Shown one piece after another: positions 18,319 to 26,891 of a DNA stretch of 64,000 nucleotides; position 1 is the stretch's first letter; every line of letters starts with the position of its first letter. Made by a program: the position numbers and the translations under genes. The stretch is from Rhizobium mongolense USDA 1844 (GTDB taxonomy: Bacteria; Pseudomonadota; Alphaproteobacteria; Rhizobiales; Rhizobiaceae). Where the stretch lies: contig NZ_ATTQ01000004.1 of assembly GCF_000419765.1 (NCBI RefSeq), positions 357,818 through 421,817 of the forward strand, given 5' to 3'. The notes beneath the pieces were generated by a model, which saw only the letters and a list, made by a program, of their open reading frames with translations, searched no databases and was not told the DNA's origin.

Positions 18319-19205
18319 GGGGTCACAAAATCCGTCTTTCGGTAGCCCTGGATATAAAGCAGCGCGGTCAGATCGCCGTGGTTGATGCGCATTTTCGCTT
18401 CGGCGGCGACGGTGGGTTTGGCGTGCAGGGCGACGCCGGAGCCTGCGAGGTGGATCATGCCGAGATCGTTGGCGCCGTCGCCGACGGCGATTGCGTCTTC
18501 GGTGGAGATACCGAGCCTTGCGGTAATTTCGTTGAGTGCATCCACCTTCGCCTGCTTGCCGAGGATCGGCTCGGCGACGAAGCCGGAGAGCAAGGCTCCC
18601 TCTTCAAGAAGAATGTTGGCGCGGTTTTCGTCGAAGCCGAGAGTTGCGGCGATCCGGCTGGTGAAGACGGTGAAGCCGCCGGAGACGAGGGCGGTATAAT
18701 AGCCCTTCGATTTCATCGTGGCGATCAATTCCGGACCGCCGGGCGTCAGCGTGATGCGCTTGGCGATAACCTCATCGATGACTGAAACCGGCAGGCCTTT
18801 CAGGAGTGCAACGCGTTCGCGCAGTGCGGGTTCGAAGGCGATCTCGCCGTTCATGGCGCGGGCGGTGATCGCGGCGACCTTGTCCTTGAGGCCGACCTCG
18901 GCGGCGAGCTCGTCAATGCACTCCTGCCCGATCATCGTCGAATCCATGTCGGCGATCAGCAGTTTCTTGCGGCGCGTTTCGGCCTCCTGGACAACCAGAT
19001 CGATCGGTGCGCTGGCGATGGCCGCGAGGATATTCGCCTCCGCCGCTTGCGTATCGGTGCCGTCGCGAAGGGCGATATCGCAGGCGATGCCGTCTGCCAG
19101 CCAGTAGAGCCCGGATGCCTTCACGGTTTCGGCAGCCTGTTCGGCGAGACTCGGCGTGAGTACGGGATTTGACGGATTGGCAACAAGCGTGGCAACGAGA
19201 GCCAT
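18315..19205 (-). CDS. serB: Phosphoserine phosphatase
   Basis: A 296-residue HAD-family enzyme for the last step of serine synthesis, phosphoserine to serine. An N-terminal regulatory-like domain of about 80 residues precedes the HAD core: motif I IADMDSTMIGQECIDELA, motif II VSGGFTVF, a Lys in GKQAKVDAL, and motif III VGDGANDLGM. The start, MALVATLVANP, is at 19205. Its start codon directly abuts that of the divergent miaA gene, with no intervening base. The acetyltransferase gene follows with an ATGA overlap. Confidence 0.95.
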   Translation of the reverse strand: MALVATLVANPSNPVLTPSLAEQAAETVKASGLYWLADGIACDIALRDGTDTQAAEANILAAIASAPIDLVVQEAETRRKKLLIADMDSTMIGQECIDELAAEVGLKDKVAAITARAMNGEIAFEPALRERVALLKGLPVSVIDEVIAKRITLTPGGPELIATMKSKGYYTALVSGGFTVFTSRIAATLGFDENRANILLEEGALLSGFVAEPILGKQAKVDALNEITARLGISTEDAIAVGDGANDLGMIHLAGSGVALHAKPTVAAEAKMRINHGDLTALLYIQGYRKTDFVTP

Positions 19206-20108
19206 ATGGAAAACCTTCTGAGCGCAACAAGTGCGATCCTGATAACCGGGCCGACCGCCAGCGGCAAGTCCGCGCTTGCCGTGGAACTGGCAAAACGCCA
19301 CGGCGGCGCTGTTGTCAACGCCGACAGCATGCAGGTCTACGGCACGCTGCGCATCCTGACGGCGCGGCCGTCCGAGGCGGAGATGCAGGGCGTGCCACAT
19401 CATCTGTACGGCCATGTGCCGGCAGGCGCTGCCTATTCGACGGGGACCTGGTTGCGCGATGTCACGGCATTGCTGCCCAATCTGAGTGCCAAGGGACAGT
19501 TGCCAGTGTTCGTCGGCGGGACGGGGCTTTATTTCAAGGCGCTGACAGGCGGCCTTTCGGATATGCCGGCGATACCGGAAAACATCCGCAACCGGCTACG
19601 GGCGCGCCTGCAGAATGACGGCGCGGAAGCGCTGCATGCCGAACTGGCCATGCTCGATCCAGCCGCTGCCCGCAGTCTCAGCATCCAGGACGGGCAACGC
19701 ATCGTGCGTGCCTTGGAGGTGCTGGGGGCAACGGGGCAATCGATCCTGCGCTTCCAAGGGCAGGCGGGGCCGCTGATCGTCGATCCGGCGCGTGCGGAAA
19801 AGATCATCGTCCTGCCGGAACGCGCCGTGCTCCACCAGCGCATCAACGGGCGCTTCGAGAAAATGCTGGAGCAGGGTGCGGAAGATGAGGTCAAGTCGCT
19901 GCTGGCACTCGGCCTTTCATCGGAAATGCCGGTGATGAAGGCGATCGGCGTTTCGCAGATTGCAGCCATGCTGAAGGGCGAGATGACGCGCAGCGAAGTG
20001 ATCGAGAAGGGTGCTGCTGCGACACGGCAATATGCCAAGCGGCAGATGACCTGGTTTCGCAATCAGATGGACGAAAGCTGGAAGCGCCTGACATCGCCGC
20101 AGCCGTGA
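19206..20108 (+). CDS. miaA: tRNA dimethylallyltransferase
   Basis: A 300-residue MiaA that adds the dimethylallyl group to A37 of tRNAs reading UNN codons. The P-loop ITGPTASGKSALAVELA is near the N-terminus, followed by NADSMQVYGTLRILTARPS and VPHHLYG. Later come VGGTGLYFKALTGGLSDMP and the C-terminal KRQMTWFRNQM. The ATG at 19206 is the first base after the divergent serB start codon. Any promoter must therefore lie inside serB, or the transcript starts at the AUG. Confidence 0.95.
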   Translation: MENLLSATSAILITGPTASGKSALAVELAKRHGGAVVNADSMQVYGTLRILTARPSEAEMQGVPHHLYGHVPAGAAYSTGTWLRDVTALLPNLSAKGQLPVFVGGTGLYFKALTGGLSDMPAIPENIRNRLRARLQNDGAEALHAELAMLDPAAARSLSIQDGQRIVRALEVLGATGQSILRFQGQAGPLIVDPARAEKIIVLPERAVLHQRINGRFEKMLEQGAEDEVKSLLALGLSSEMPVMKAIGVSQIAAMLKGEMTRSEVIEKGAAATRQYAKRQMTWFRNQMDESWKRLTSPQP

Positions 20109-20180
20109 TCAGGGCGTAAGCTTCAAGTCTGTCGGCGCGTTATCATCATTGCGAACGGAAACCGTCGGCCAGGAGATGTC

Positions 20181-20441
20181 ATGAATAATTTTCTCGCAAA
20201 AACGCTTGCTTCCATCAATGCTCTGATTGCAATCGTCATTCTGGCGTTCTTCACGCTGTCCGGTGCAACCGCGGCCTCGGCTCAAGGCGGGTCCGGAATG
20301 TTCGTGATCGGAGTGATTTTCGGCGCGATCGCCGGCATCGTGGTCGCCGCTCTGGTCTGCGGAACGGTCGCCTTTCTGACGCTGATAGAGCGCCACCTGA
20401 GTGTCATTGCCGCTGCAGCCAGGCAATCTCAGGGGCAATGA
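20181..20441 (+). CDS. Small membrane protein of unknown function
   Basis: An 86-residue protein with two strong membrane helices (about residues 10-33 and 41-67) and short polar ends; I do not recognise a family. A clear AGGAGAT site precedes the ATG. It follows miaA by about 70 bp on the same strand, so it may share the transcript. It converges on the HerA-like gene with only three bases between the stop codons. Confidence 0.65.
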   Translation: MNNFLAKTLASINALIAIVILAFFTLSGATAASAQGGSGMFVIGVIFGAIAGIVVAALVCGTVAFLTLIERHLSVIAAAARQSQGQ

Positions 20442-20444
20442 GCC

Positions 20445-22481
20445 TCAATCCTTGTTATGGAGGCTCCTGAGCGGCTTCTTGAGAATGCTCTCGCGGAGCG
20501 ACATGCCGGGTTCGCGGTGCGGGCTGGCAGCCGGATCTTGAGAGAACACCGGCCGCTGGGACGTTGTCTCCTCGCGGCGCATCTCTCGCCGGAGAGCTTC
20601 CAGGCGGCTGTCCAAAGATGTTTGCGGTGGTGCGGTTTGCGGCTCGCGCGGCGCATGGCTGCGCGGCAGCATGTCCGGCCTATAGGAATCGGTCGGTGCC
20701 AGCGGCGGCGCAGAGACGGATGCCGCATAGGGAGCATCCTCCGACGGCTCTTCGTCGTCGAACAGCATGTCGCTCTGCGCGGCACTGTAGCTTTGCTGGA
20801 AAGACGAAATATCCGGCCCGCCGCTGACGGCGCGCATGCGCGTCACGATCTTGCGCAGATCGACCGTATCGGGATCCTCGTCGGAATGCTTGGCGTTCGC
20901 CCCGTTCGCCTTCGGCAGCAGATGCTGCTCGACGCGCGAAAAGCGCATGCGCATCGGCACGCTGATCGCCTCGCCGAAGGCGATCGCTTCACCGTTGCCG
21001 ATCGAGGAAATGAAGCTCGTCGTGGAGATCGACGAATTCGGGATTGCCGAGCGGATGATGTCCTGGTCGCGATCGTTGGCAAGGCGCATGGCAAACAGCG
21101 TCGAGCACTGTGAGAGGATCGTCTGGTCGAGTTCGCCGGGGCGCTGCGTGATGATGCCGAGCGAGACGCCGTATTTGCGGCCTTCCTTGGCGATGCGGGC
21201 GATGGCCTGGCGCGTCGGGATGAAGCCGAGGTTCGGATCGGCCGGAACATAGCGGTGCGCTTCTTCGCAGACGACGAGCATATGGACGGCGCCGTCGCTC
21301 CAGAGCCCGATTTCGAAGGCCATGCGGCACAGGACGGAGGCGACCGAATTCACCACTTCCGACGGGATACCGGAAAGCTGGAACGTGCAGATCGGCCGGT
21401 CGTCGCCGGGAATGCGGAATATCTGCGCCACGGTGTCCATGATCGTGTCGCTGATCGTGTTGTTGGAGAACATGAAGTGGTAGCGCGGATCGTTGATCGC
21501 CGCGATGATGCGCATCTTCAACGAGCGCAGGAAGGGCTTCTCGGCGCGGCCTTCGAGACGGCCGATGCGCTCGTCGATAAGCGCCAGCAGGTCGGCCATG
21601 CGGTAGGGGACCGGCGTATCGGCGGTGATCGAGCTCTTCTCGGTGGTGCGCCGGACGAGCGAATTGTCGCTGCCGCGAAAGGCGCGCTTGGCGTCCGGCA
21701 TGATGTCGCGAAGCATGTCGAGTTCTTCGGGCACTGGCGCGCGGCCGCGGAAGACGACTTCTGCGAATTCTTCAAGCCGCATCAGCCAGAAGGGCAGATC
21801 GAGCGTGTCGGTATCAATGACGACCGAATGCTTCGGGAAAGCGGCTGCGAATTCGTTGTGCGGATCGAGGATCAGGACGCGCAACTTCGGATCGGCTTCG
21901 ATCGCCTTGTGCAAAAGCAGCGAGACGGCCGTGGATTTGCCGACGCCCGTGGAACCGACGATCGCGAAATGCTTGGAAAGCATCGAGGGGATGTGGATCG
22001 CCGCATCGATGCTTTCGTCCTGGGTGAGGTTGCCGATGACCGCCGTCGTCCCGGTGCCAGCGTCGTAGATGCGCATCAGATCGGCAGCGCGGATGCGGTG
22101 CGCAATGGCGCCGAGATGGGGATAGCGTGAGATGCCGGTCGAGAATTCCTCGCGGCCGTCTTCCTCGACGCGGACTTCGCCGAGCAGCTCGGTCTCGATC
22201 CTGAAATAGTTGTCCTCTCCCTCGCCCCAGGCATGCGTGCCGGTGTTCATGGCGTAAACGAGGGCGACGACGCGGTTCCGGCCGACGCTGACCGAAATCA
22301 GGCGGCCGACGGACCAGAGTTCGGTGAGATCGGTGCCGCCGGCCTCTGCGACGGCGGCGATGGTCGCGCGTGAGCCGCTGCACGCGACGACGCGGCCGAG
22401 GAAGCGATTCCCGGGGGTTAGATTGTCGCGGCGATCCTGCTCGCTGGCTTTGCCTGACGTTTGCAAGTCGTTGTTGAGCAA
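20445..22481 (-). CDS. HerA-like ATP-binding protein (DUF87 family)
   Basis: A 678-residue P-loop ATPase. The N-terminus resembles a HAS-barrel (GRVVACSGSRATIAAV). Walker A is GSTGVGKSTAVS at about residue 177. Walker B is HMLVVCEEAHRYVP, followed by IAKEGRKYGVSLGIITQRPG and SQCSTLFAMRL, the HerA/FtsK-type motor signature. The last 130 residues are low-complexity and Pro/Ser/Arg-rich. HerA-like ATPases pump or process DNA, often with NurA, but no nuclease gene is adjacent here. The precise role is unknown. Confidence 0.82.
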   Translation of the reverse strand: MLNNDLQTSGKASEQDRRDNLTPGNRFLGRVVACSGSRATIAAVAEAGGTDLTELWSVGRLISVSVGRNRVVALVYAMNTGTHAWGEGEDNYFRIETELLGEVRVEEDGREEFSTGISRYPHLGAIAHRIRAADLMRIYDAGTGTTAVIGNLTQDESIDAAIHIPSMLSKHFAIVGSTGVGKSTAVSLLLHKAIEADPKLRVLILDPHNEFAAAFPKHSVVIDTDTLDLPFWLMRLEEFAEVVFRGRAPVPEELDMLRDIMPDAKRAFRGSDNSLVRRTTEKSSITADTPVPYRMADLLALIDERIGRLEGRAEKPFLRSLKMRIIAAINDPRYHFMFSNNTISDTIMDTVAQIFRIPGDDRPICTFQLSGIPSEVVNSVASVLCRMAFEIGLWSDGAVHMLVVCEEAHRYVPADPNLGFIPTRQAIARIAKEGRKYGVSLGIITQRPGELDQTILSQCSTLFAMRLANDRDQDIIRSAIPNSSISTTSFISSIGNGEAIAFGEAISVPMRMRFSRVEQHLLPKANGANAKHSDEDPDTVDLRKIVTRMRAVSGGPDISSFQQSYSAAQSDMLFDDEEPSEDAPYAASVSAPPLAPTDSYRPDMLPRSHAPREPQTAPPQTSLDSRLEALRREMRREETTSQRPVFSQDPAASPHREPGMSLRESILKKPLRSLHNKD

Positions 22482-22514
22482 CGGCCTACTCCCTGCGTTA
22501 GCAGGCGATCATAT

Positions 22515-22600
22515 GATCTATCCTTTAACAAAACCCTTCGGGCCTCTTGTTTTTTAAAGGGATAACCGGCGCTACATCTTTTGGCGCCCGCCGTTTTTTT
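22515..22600 (+). ncRNA. Possible small RNA with its own terminator
   Basis: Between the HerA-like gene and the ilv promoter, the plus strand shows a layered hairpin: CCTTTAACAA pairs imperfectly with TTGTT...AAAGG around a CTTCGG tip. It is followed by CGGCG...CGCCG (22567-22593) and seven T residues (22594-22600), a rho-independent terminator. No plus-strand gene lies within 2 kb upstream. A free-standing small RNA would explain this; a chance structure in the leader of the minus-strand gene is the alternative. No promoter was identified with confidence. Confidence 0.35.
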
Positions 22601-22613
22601 ATTTCGGTAAGCG

Positions 22614-22642
22614 TTGACGCTGTGAAATTTTCTGTCTATCAA
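22614..22642 (+). promoter_or_regulatory. Promoter of the ilvBH operon
   Basis: TTGACG (22614-22619) and TATCAA (22637-22642) are separated by 17 bp, a good housekeeping-type match. The expected start of transcription is about 22649-22651, which coincides with the AUG of the leader peptide. Confidence 0.65.
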
Positions 22643-22650
22643 TTGCGCCC

Positions 22651-22707
22651 ATGAAAATAGCAGCAGCTCTTATTGTGGTGGGAAAGCGCATGGGCAGGAT
22701 GGTGTAA
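22651..22707 (+). CDS. ilv operon leader peptide
   Basis: An 18-codon frame, MKIAAALIVVGKRMGRMV then TAA. Seven to ten codons in, it holds Leu, Ile, Val, Val, with a further Ile at codon 3, as expected for control by branched-chain aminoacyl-tRNA. It is followed by competing hairpins and a terminator before ilvB. There is no Shine-Dalgarno sequence, and the predicted transcript begins at or within two bases of the AUG, so it may be translated as a leaderless mRNA. It is too short to be found by ordinary gene calling. Confidence 0.75.
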   Translation: MKIAAALIVVGKRMGRMV

Positions 22708-22765
22708 CCATCCGGCGACAGCCACCCATGCGCTAGTTGACAGGCTCCCTCTGGGGCCTTTTTTT
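22685..22765 (+). promoter_or_regulatory. Transcription attenuator of ilvBH
   Basis: The early hairpin pairs AGCGCATGGG (22685-22694) with CCCATGCGCT (22725-22734), extended inside by GGATGG/CCATCC. The late hairpin is a terminator: AGGCTCC, loop CTCT, GGGGCCT (22742-22759), then T residues to 22765. Stalling on Leu/Ile/Val codons in the leader peptide would disturb the first hairpin and let transcription continue. The alternative antiterminator pairing was not worked out in full. Confidence 0.72.
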
Positions 22766-22830
22766 ATGCCTGAAATCCAGGCTTCCGCACCGAAGACCTC
22801 AATTCCAGCAGTCAAAACGGAACAGAAAAC

Positions 22831-24624
22831 ATGACGGGCACGGACAACCAGACACCAGACAATCGGATGACAGGAGCGGAGATCGTTCTGCGGGCGTTGA
22901 AGGACAACGGCGTCGAACATCTCTTCGGCTATCCGGGCGGTGCGGTGCTGCCGATCTATGACGAGATATTCCAGCAGGAGGAGATCAAGCATATCCTCGT
23001 CCGCCACGAGCAGGGCGCCGGCCATGCGGCCGAAGGCTATGCCCGATCGACCGGCAAGGTCGGCGTCATGCTGGTCACCTCCGGTCCGGGCGCAACCAAT
23101 GCCGTCACGCCGCTGCAGGACGCGCTGATGGACTCCATTCCGCTGGTCTGCCTCACTGGCCAGGTACCGACCTCGCTCATCGGTTCCGATGCCTTCCAGG
23201 AATGCGATACCGTCGGCATCACGCGGCCCTGCACCAAGCACAACTGGCTGGTCAAGGACGTCAACGAGCTCGCTGCCATCATCCATGAAGCCTTCCGCAT
23301 CGCGCAGTCCGGCCGCCCCGGCCCGGTCGTCGTCGATATTCCGAAGGACATCCAGTTCGCGACCGGCACCTATACGCCGCCGGCCGATCATGCGATCCAG
23401 AAGAGCTATCAGCCGAAACTCCAGGGCGATCTCAACCAGATTCATGCGGCAATCGAGCTGATGGCCAGTGCGCGCCGTCCCGTCATCTATTCCGGCGGCG
23501 GCGTCGTCAATTCCGGTCCGGAAGCCTGCAAGCTGCTGCGCGAGCTGGTCGAACTCACCGACTTCCCGATTACCTCGACGCTGATGGGGCTCGGCGCGTA
23601 TCCGGCCTCCGGCAAGAACTGGCTGAAGATGCTTGGCATGCACGGTTCCTACGAGGCCAACATGGCGATGCACGATTGCGACGTCATGGTCTGCATTGGC
23701 GCCCGCTTCGACGACCGCATTACCGGCCGCATCAACGCCTTCTCGCCGAATTCCAAGAAGATCCACATCGACATCGACCCGTCCTCGATCAACAAGAATG
23801 TTCGCGTCGACATCCCGATCCGCGGCGATGTCGCCCACGTTCTGGAGGACATGGTCCGCCTGTGGCGTGCTCTGCCGAAGAGGCCGGAGAAGGGCCAGCT
23901 TTCCGACTGGTGGACGAATATCGCCCGCTGGCGTGCACGCAACTCTTTCGCCTATACGAAGAGCAACGACGTCATCATGCCGCAATATGCGCTTGAGCGG
24001 CTGTACGAATTGACGAAGGACCGCGATACCTACATCACGACCGAAGTCGGCCAGCATCAGATGTGGGCGGCGCAGTTCTTCGGTTTCGAACAGCCGAACC
24101 GCTGGATGACTTCAGGCGGCCTCGGCACGATGGGTTACGGCCTGCCGGCAGCGCTTGGCGTGCAGATCGCCCATCCTGATAGCCTCGTCATCGATATTGC
24201 CGGCGATGCTTCGATCCAGATGTGCATCCAGGAAATGTCGGCGGCGATCCAGCACGATGCGCCCATCAAGATCTTCATCATGAACAACCAGTACATGGGC
24301 ATGGTGCGCCAGTGGCAGCAGCTGCTTCATGGCAACCGGTTATCCAATTCCTATACGGAGGCGATGCCGGATTTCGTGAAGCTGGCCGAAGCCTATGGCG
24401 CCGTCGGCCTGCGCTGCGAAAAGCCGGACGATCTCGACGGTACGATCCAGGAGATGATCGACGTGAAGAAGCCGGTCATCCTCGATTGCCGCGTTGCCAA
24501 TCTCGCCAACTGCTTCCCGATGATCCCATCGGGCAAGGCGCATAACGAGATGCTGCTGCCGGACGAAGCCACGGACGAAGCGGTCGCCAATGCGATCGAC
24601 GCCAAGGGCCGTCAGCTCGTTTGA
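22831..24624 (+). CDS. ilvB: Acetolactate synthase large (catalytic) subunit
   Basis: A 597-residue thiamine-diphosphate enzyme that makes acetolactate and acetohydroxybutyrate. The N-terminal GAEIVLRALKDNGVEHLFGY continues into PGGAVLPIYD, with the catalytic Glu in RHEQGAGHAAEGYAR. The ThDP/Mg motif is GDASIQMCIQEM... followed by NNQYMGMVRQWQ. It is also named ilvI in this group. It is followed after 25 bp by the regulatory subunit gene, and expression is controlled by the upstream attenuator. Confidence 0.95.
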   Translation: MTGTDNQTPDNRMTGAEIVLRALKDNGVEHLFGYPGGAVLPIYDEIFQQEEIKHILVRHEQGAGHAAEGYARSTGKVGVMLVTSGPGATNAVTPLQDALMDSIPLVCLTGQVPTSLIGSDAFQECDTVGITRPCTKHNWLVKDVNELAAIIHEAFRIAQSGRPGPVVVDIPKDIQFATGTYTPPADHAIQKSYQPKLQGDLNQIHAAIELMASARRPVIYSGGGVVNSGPEACKLLRELVELTDFPITSTLMGLGAYPASGKNWLKMLGMHGSYEANMAMHDCDVMVCIGARFDDRITGRINAFSPNSKKIHIDIDPSSINKNVRVDIPIRGDVAHVLEDMVRLWRALPKRPEKGQLSDWWTNIARWRARNSFAYTKSNDVIMPQYALERLYELTKDRDTYITTEVGQHQMWAAQFFGFEQPNRWMTSGGLGTMGYGLPAALGVQIAHPDSLVIDIAGDASIQMCIQEMSAAIQHDAPIKIFIMNNQYMGMVRQWQQLLHGNRLSNSYTEAMPDFVKLAEAYGAVGLRCEKPDDLDGTIQEMIDVKKPVILDCRVANLANCFPMIPSGKAHNEMLLPDEATDEAVANAIDAKGRQLV

Positions 24625-24649
24625 TATCGAAGGTGAGGAAGCCAAGACA

Positions 24650-25222
24650 ATGAACGCACATCTACAGCCGACAGGCTCCGCCTACTTCATCTCGCCGGAA
24701 ACCGCAGCCGCCGAGAACCATACGCTCTCGATTCTCGTCGATAACGAGCCGGGCGTCCTTGCCCGCGTCATCGGCCTGTTCTCCGGCCGGGGCTACAACA
24801 TCGAAAGCCTCACTGTCTCCGAAACCGAGCATCAGGCGCATCTGTCGCGCATTACCATCGTGACACGCGGCACGCCGCATGTGCTGGAGCAGATCAAGGC
24901 CCAGCTCGAGCGCATCGTGCCGGTGCACCGCGTCGTGGACTTGACGGTGCGTGCTCGCGAACTCGGGCAGGAGCGCCCGATCGAACGGGAAGTGGCGCTC
25001 GTCAAGGTGATCGGGACCGGCGAAACCCGGGCCGAGACGCTGCGCCTTGCCGATGCCTTCCACGCCAAGGTGGTCGACGCGACTGTCGAGCATTTCATTC
25101 TGGAGATCACCGGCAAGTCCTCGAACATCGATCAGTTCGTGGCGATCATGAAGCCGCTGGGCTTGATCGAAGTCTGCCGCACCGGCATTGCCGCCATGAA
25201 CCGCGGTCCGCAGGGAATGTGA
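24650..25222 (+). CDS. ilvH: Acetolactate synthase small (regulatory) subunit
   Basis: A 190-residue IlvH. The N-terminal ACT domain, with HTLSILVDNEPGVLARVIGL then FSGRGYNIESLTV, binds valine for feedback control. The C-terminal ALS-ss domain shows ELGQERPIEREVALVKV and FHAKVVDATVEHFILEITG. The ATG at 24650 gives the expected N-terminus; the frame opens earlier inside ilvB. It forms an operon with ilvB. ilvC, the next pathway enzyme, lies separately at 49.2 kb. Confidence 0.95.
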   Translation: MNAHLQPTGSAYFISPETAAAENHTLSILVDNEPGVLARVIGLFSGRGYNIESLTVSETEHQAHLSRITIVTRGTPHVLEQIKAQLERIVPVHRVVDLTVRARELGQERPIEREVALVKVIGTGETRAETLRLADAFHAKVVDATVEHFILEITGKSSNIDQFVAIMKPLGLIEVCRTGIAAMNRGPQGM

Positions 25223-25257
25223 ACCGGCGTCTGGCCAGCGCGCGGCAGCCTGAAGTC

Positions 25258-26121
25258 TCAGAGCATTTCGAGCGCCGATTTGCGGGTCGGCGGCGGGAAG
25301 GCGGCGTCGAGCGCCGCCCAGTCCTCGTCGCTGATATCGAGCGAGACGCAATCGCGGTTTTCAGCGGCGCGGTCGGCATTCGACGTCTTCGGAATGGCGA
25401 TCACGCCGTCGCGTTCGAGAAGGAAGGCGAGGGCGATCTGAGCCGGGGTTGCCTGATTGGCCTTGGCGATGCGGATGAGCTCGGGATTGTGCAGGATGCG
25501 GCCCTGTTCGATCGGCGAATAGGCCATGACCGGGACACCGTGCTCCTGGCACCAGGGCAGAAGATCATATTCGATGCCGCGGCGCGCGAGATTGTAGAGA
25601 ACCTGGTTGGCAGCGACGTGCCGGCCGCCCGGAACGGCAAGCAGTTCCTCGATGTCGCCGATATCGAAGTTCGAAACGCCCCAGGCGCGGATCTTCCCGG
25701 CGTCCTTCAGGTCCTCGAAGGCTTCGACGGTATCGGCCAGCGGATGCTCGCCCCGCCAATGCAGCAGGTAGAGGTCGATCTGGTCGATGCCGAGACGTGA
25801 AAGGCTCCGCTCGCAGGCTTCGATCGTGCCCCTGCGGCTGGCATTCCACGGATAGACCTTGGTGACGATGAACAGGCCGTCGCGCCGGCCCTTGATGGCG
25901 CGGCCGACGATGCGCTCGGAATCGCCTTCGCCGTACATTTCGGCCGTATCGATCAGCGTCATCCCAAGATCTATGCCGGCTTTGAGACTTGCGATTTCGC
26001 GCTCGGCTTCCGACGCCCGTTCTCCCATGTTCCAGGTGCCCTGGCCGAGAGCGGGGACTTCGATGCCGTTCGGGAAAGTGATCGCCGGGATAGGGTCGTC
26101 TAGCATGGCCGAATCTTTCAT
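25258..26121 (-). CDS. Aldo/keto reductase (2,5-diketo-gluconate reductase-like)
   Basis: A 287-residue AKR. It shows [13 protein letters not shown], the Asp/Tyr motif [11 protein letters not shown], Lys in [10 protein letters not shown], His in [12 protein letters not shown], and the cofactor-end [17 protein letters not shown]. The Trp-Arg after the catalytic His, instead of the usual Trp-Pro, places it in a smaller AKR subgroup. The start may be 26121 or the ATG 15 bases downstream. It converges on ilvH and is divergent from the LysE-type exporter. Confidence 0.88.
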   Translation of the reverse strand: MKDSAMLDDPIPAITFPNGIEVPALGQGTWNMGERASEAEREIASLKAGIDLGMTLIDTAEMYGEGDSERIVGRAIKGRRDGLFIVTKVYPWNASRRGTIEACERSLSRLGIDQIDLYLLHWRGEHPLADTVEAFEDLKDAGKIRAWGVSNFDIGDIEELLAVPGGRHVAANQVLYNLARRGIEYDLLPWCQEHGVPVMAYSPIEQGRILHNPELIRIAKANQATPAQIALAFLLERDGVIAIPKTSNADRAAENRDCVSLDISDEDWAALDAAFPPPTRKSALEML

Positions 26122-26166
26122 TTTTCTTTCAAAGATTGCGCAGACGCGTCATCTTTCAAGCAATCC

Positions 26167-26180
26167 TGTCACCATGACAA
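26167..26180. promoter_or_regulatory. Candidate operator TGTCACCATGACAA, upstream of the LysE exporter
   Basis: TGTCA and TGACA arms flank a CCA spacer about 85 bp before the exporter start. The same 14 bases occur upstream of the aminotransferase gene at 51.3 kb. The shared palindrome suggests a common regulator, which I cannot name. Confidence 0.45.
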
Positions 26181-26264
26181 TGATTATCTGGCTTAGGAAA
26201 TGCAGGCGGGTTAGCGGACTTCAATCGACAGAGATCGTCGCGGGTTGGCGATACGGGAGGTTCC

Positions 26265-26858
26265 ATGCCGCGGGATACGTTTCTGGCTCTCGTTCTCTTT
26301 GCCTTCACGACATCGATCACGCCGGGGCCGAACAACATGATGCTCTTTGCATCCGGGGTGAATTTCGGCTTTCGCCGGACGATCCCGCATATGTTGGGCA
26401 TCGGCGCCGGCTTTTTCTCGCTGCTTCTCGGCGTCGGCCTTGGGCTCGGCGCGTTGCTGCATACGGTGCCGGCGCTTTACACGACGCTGAAATTTGCGGG
26501 CGGCATCTATCTCGTCTGGGTCGCGTGGAAGATCGCGACGTCGCGGGCGCTGAGCGAAGGCAATGACAGCGTCAAGCCGATGTCATTTCTTGCTGCTGCC
26601 GCCTTCCAGTGGGTCAATCCCAAGGCTTGGGTCATGGCGGTAACGGCCATGGCGACCTACACCAACCCCGACCTCTATCTCGCCAGCGTGCTGATCGTCG
26701 GCCTTGCCTTTGCCGCGGTCAACATTCCAAGCGTTTCGACCTGGGCCGGCTTCGGTTCCGCATTGAGCGAATGGCTGTCCGACCCGGTGCGGCTCAAATG
26801 GTTCAACGTCACCATGGCGGTGCTCTTGGTGCTGAGCCTCTGGCCGATGTTGAAATAG
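26265..26858 (+). CDS. LysE/RhtB family amino-acid exporter
   Basis: A 197-residue membrane protein with about six helices. The N-terminal TTSITPGPNNMMLFASGVNF is the LysE-family signature, and GGIYLVWVAWKIA plus FQWVNPKAWVMAV mark the middle. Such proteins export amino acids or derivatives from the cytoplasm. GGGAGGTT precedes the ATG. A candidate operator shared with an aminotransferase gene lies about 85 bp upstream. Confidence 0.88.
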   Translation: MPRDTFLALVLFAFTTSITPGPNNMMLFASGVNFGFRRTIPHMLGIGAGFFSLLLGVGLGLGALLHTVPALYTTLKFAGGIYLVWVAWKIATSRALSEGNDSVKPMSFLAAAAFQWVNPKAWVMAVTAMATYTNPDLYLASVLIVGLAFAAVNIPSVSTWAGFGSALSEWLSDPVRLKWFNVTMAVLLVLSLWPMLK

Positions 26859-26891
26859 AGAAACGTGGACGGCGACCTCCAGCAGAAGCGC

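Noticed and set aside
22639..24057. 472-codon antisense frame over ilvB and its leader
   Set aside because: It lies over a strongly conserved enzyme and over the attenuator; no domain is seen.
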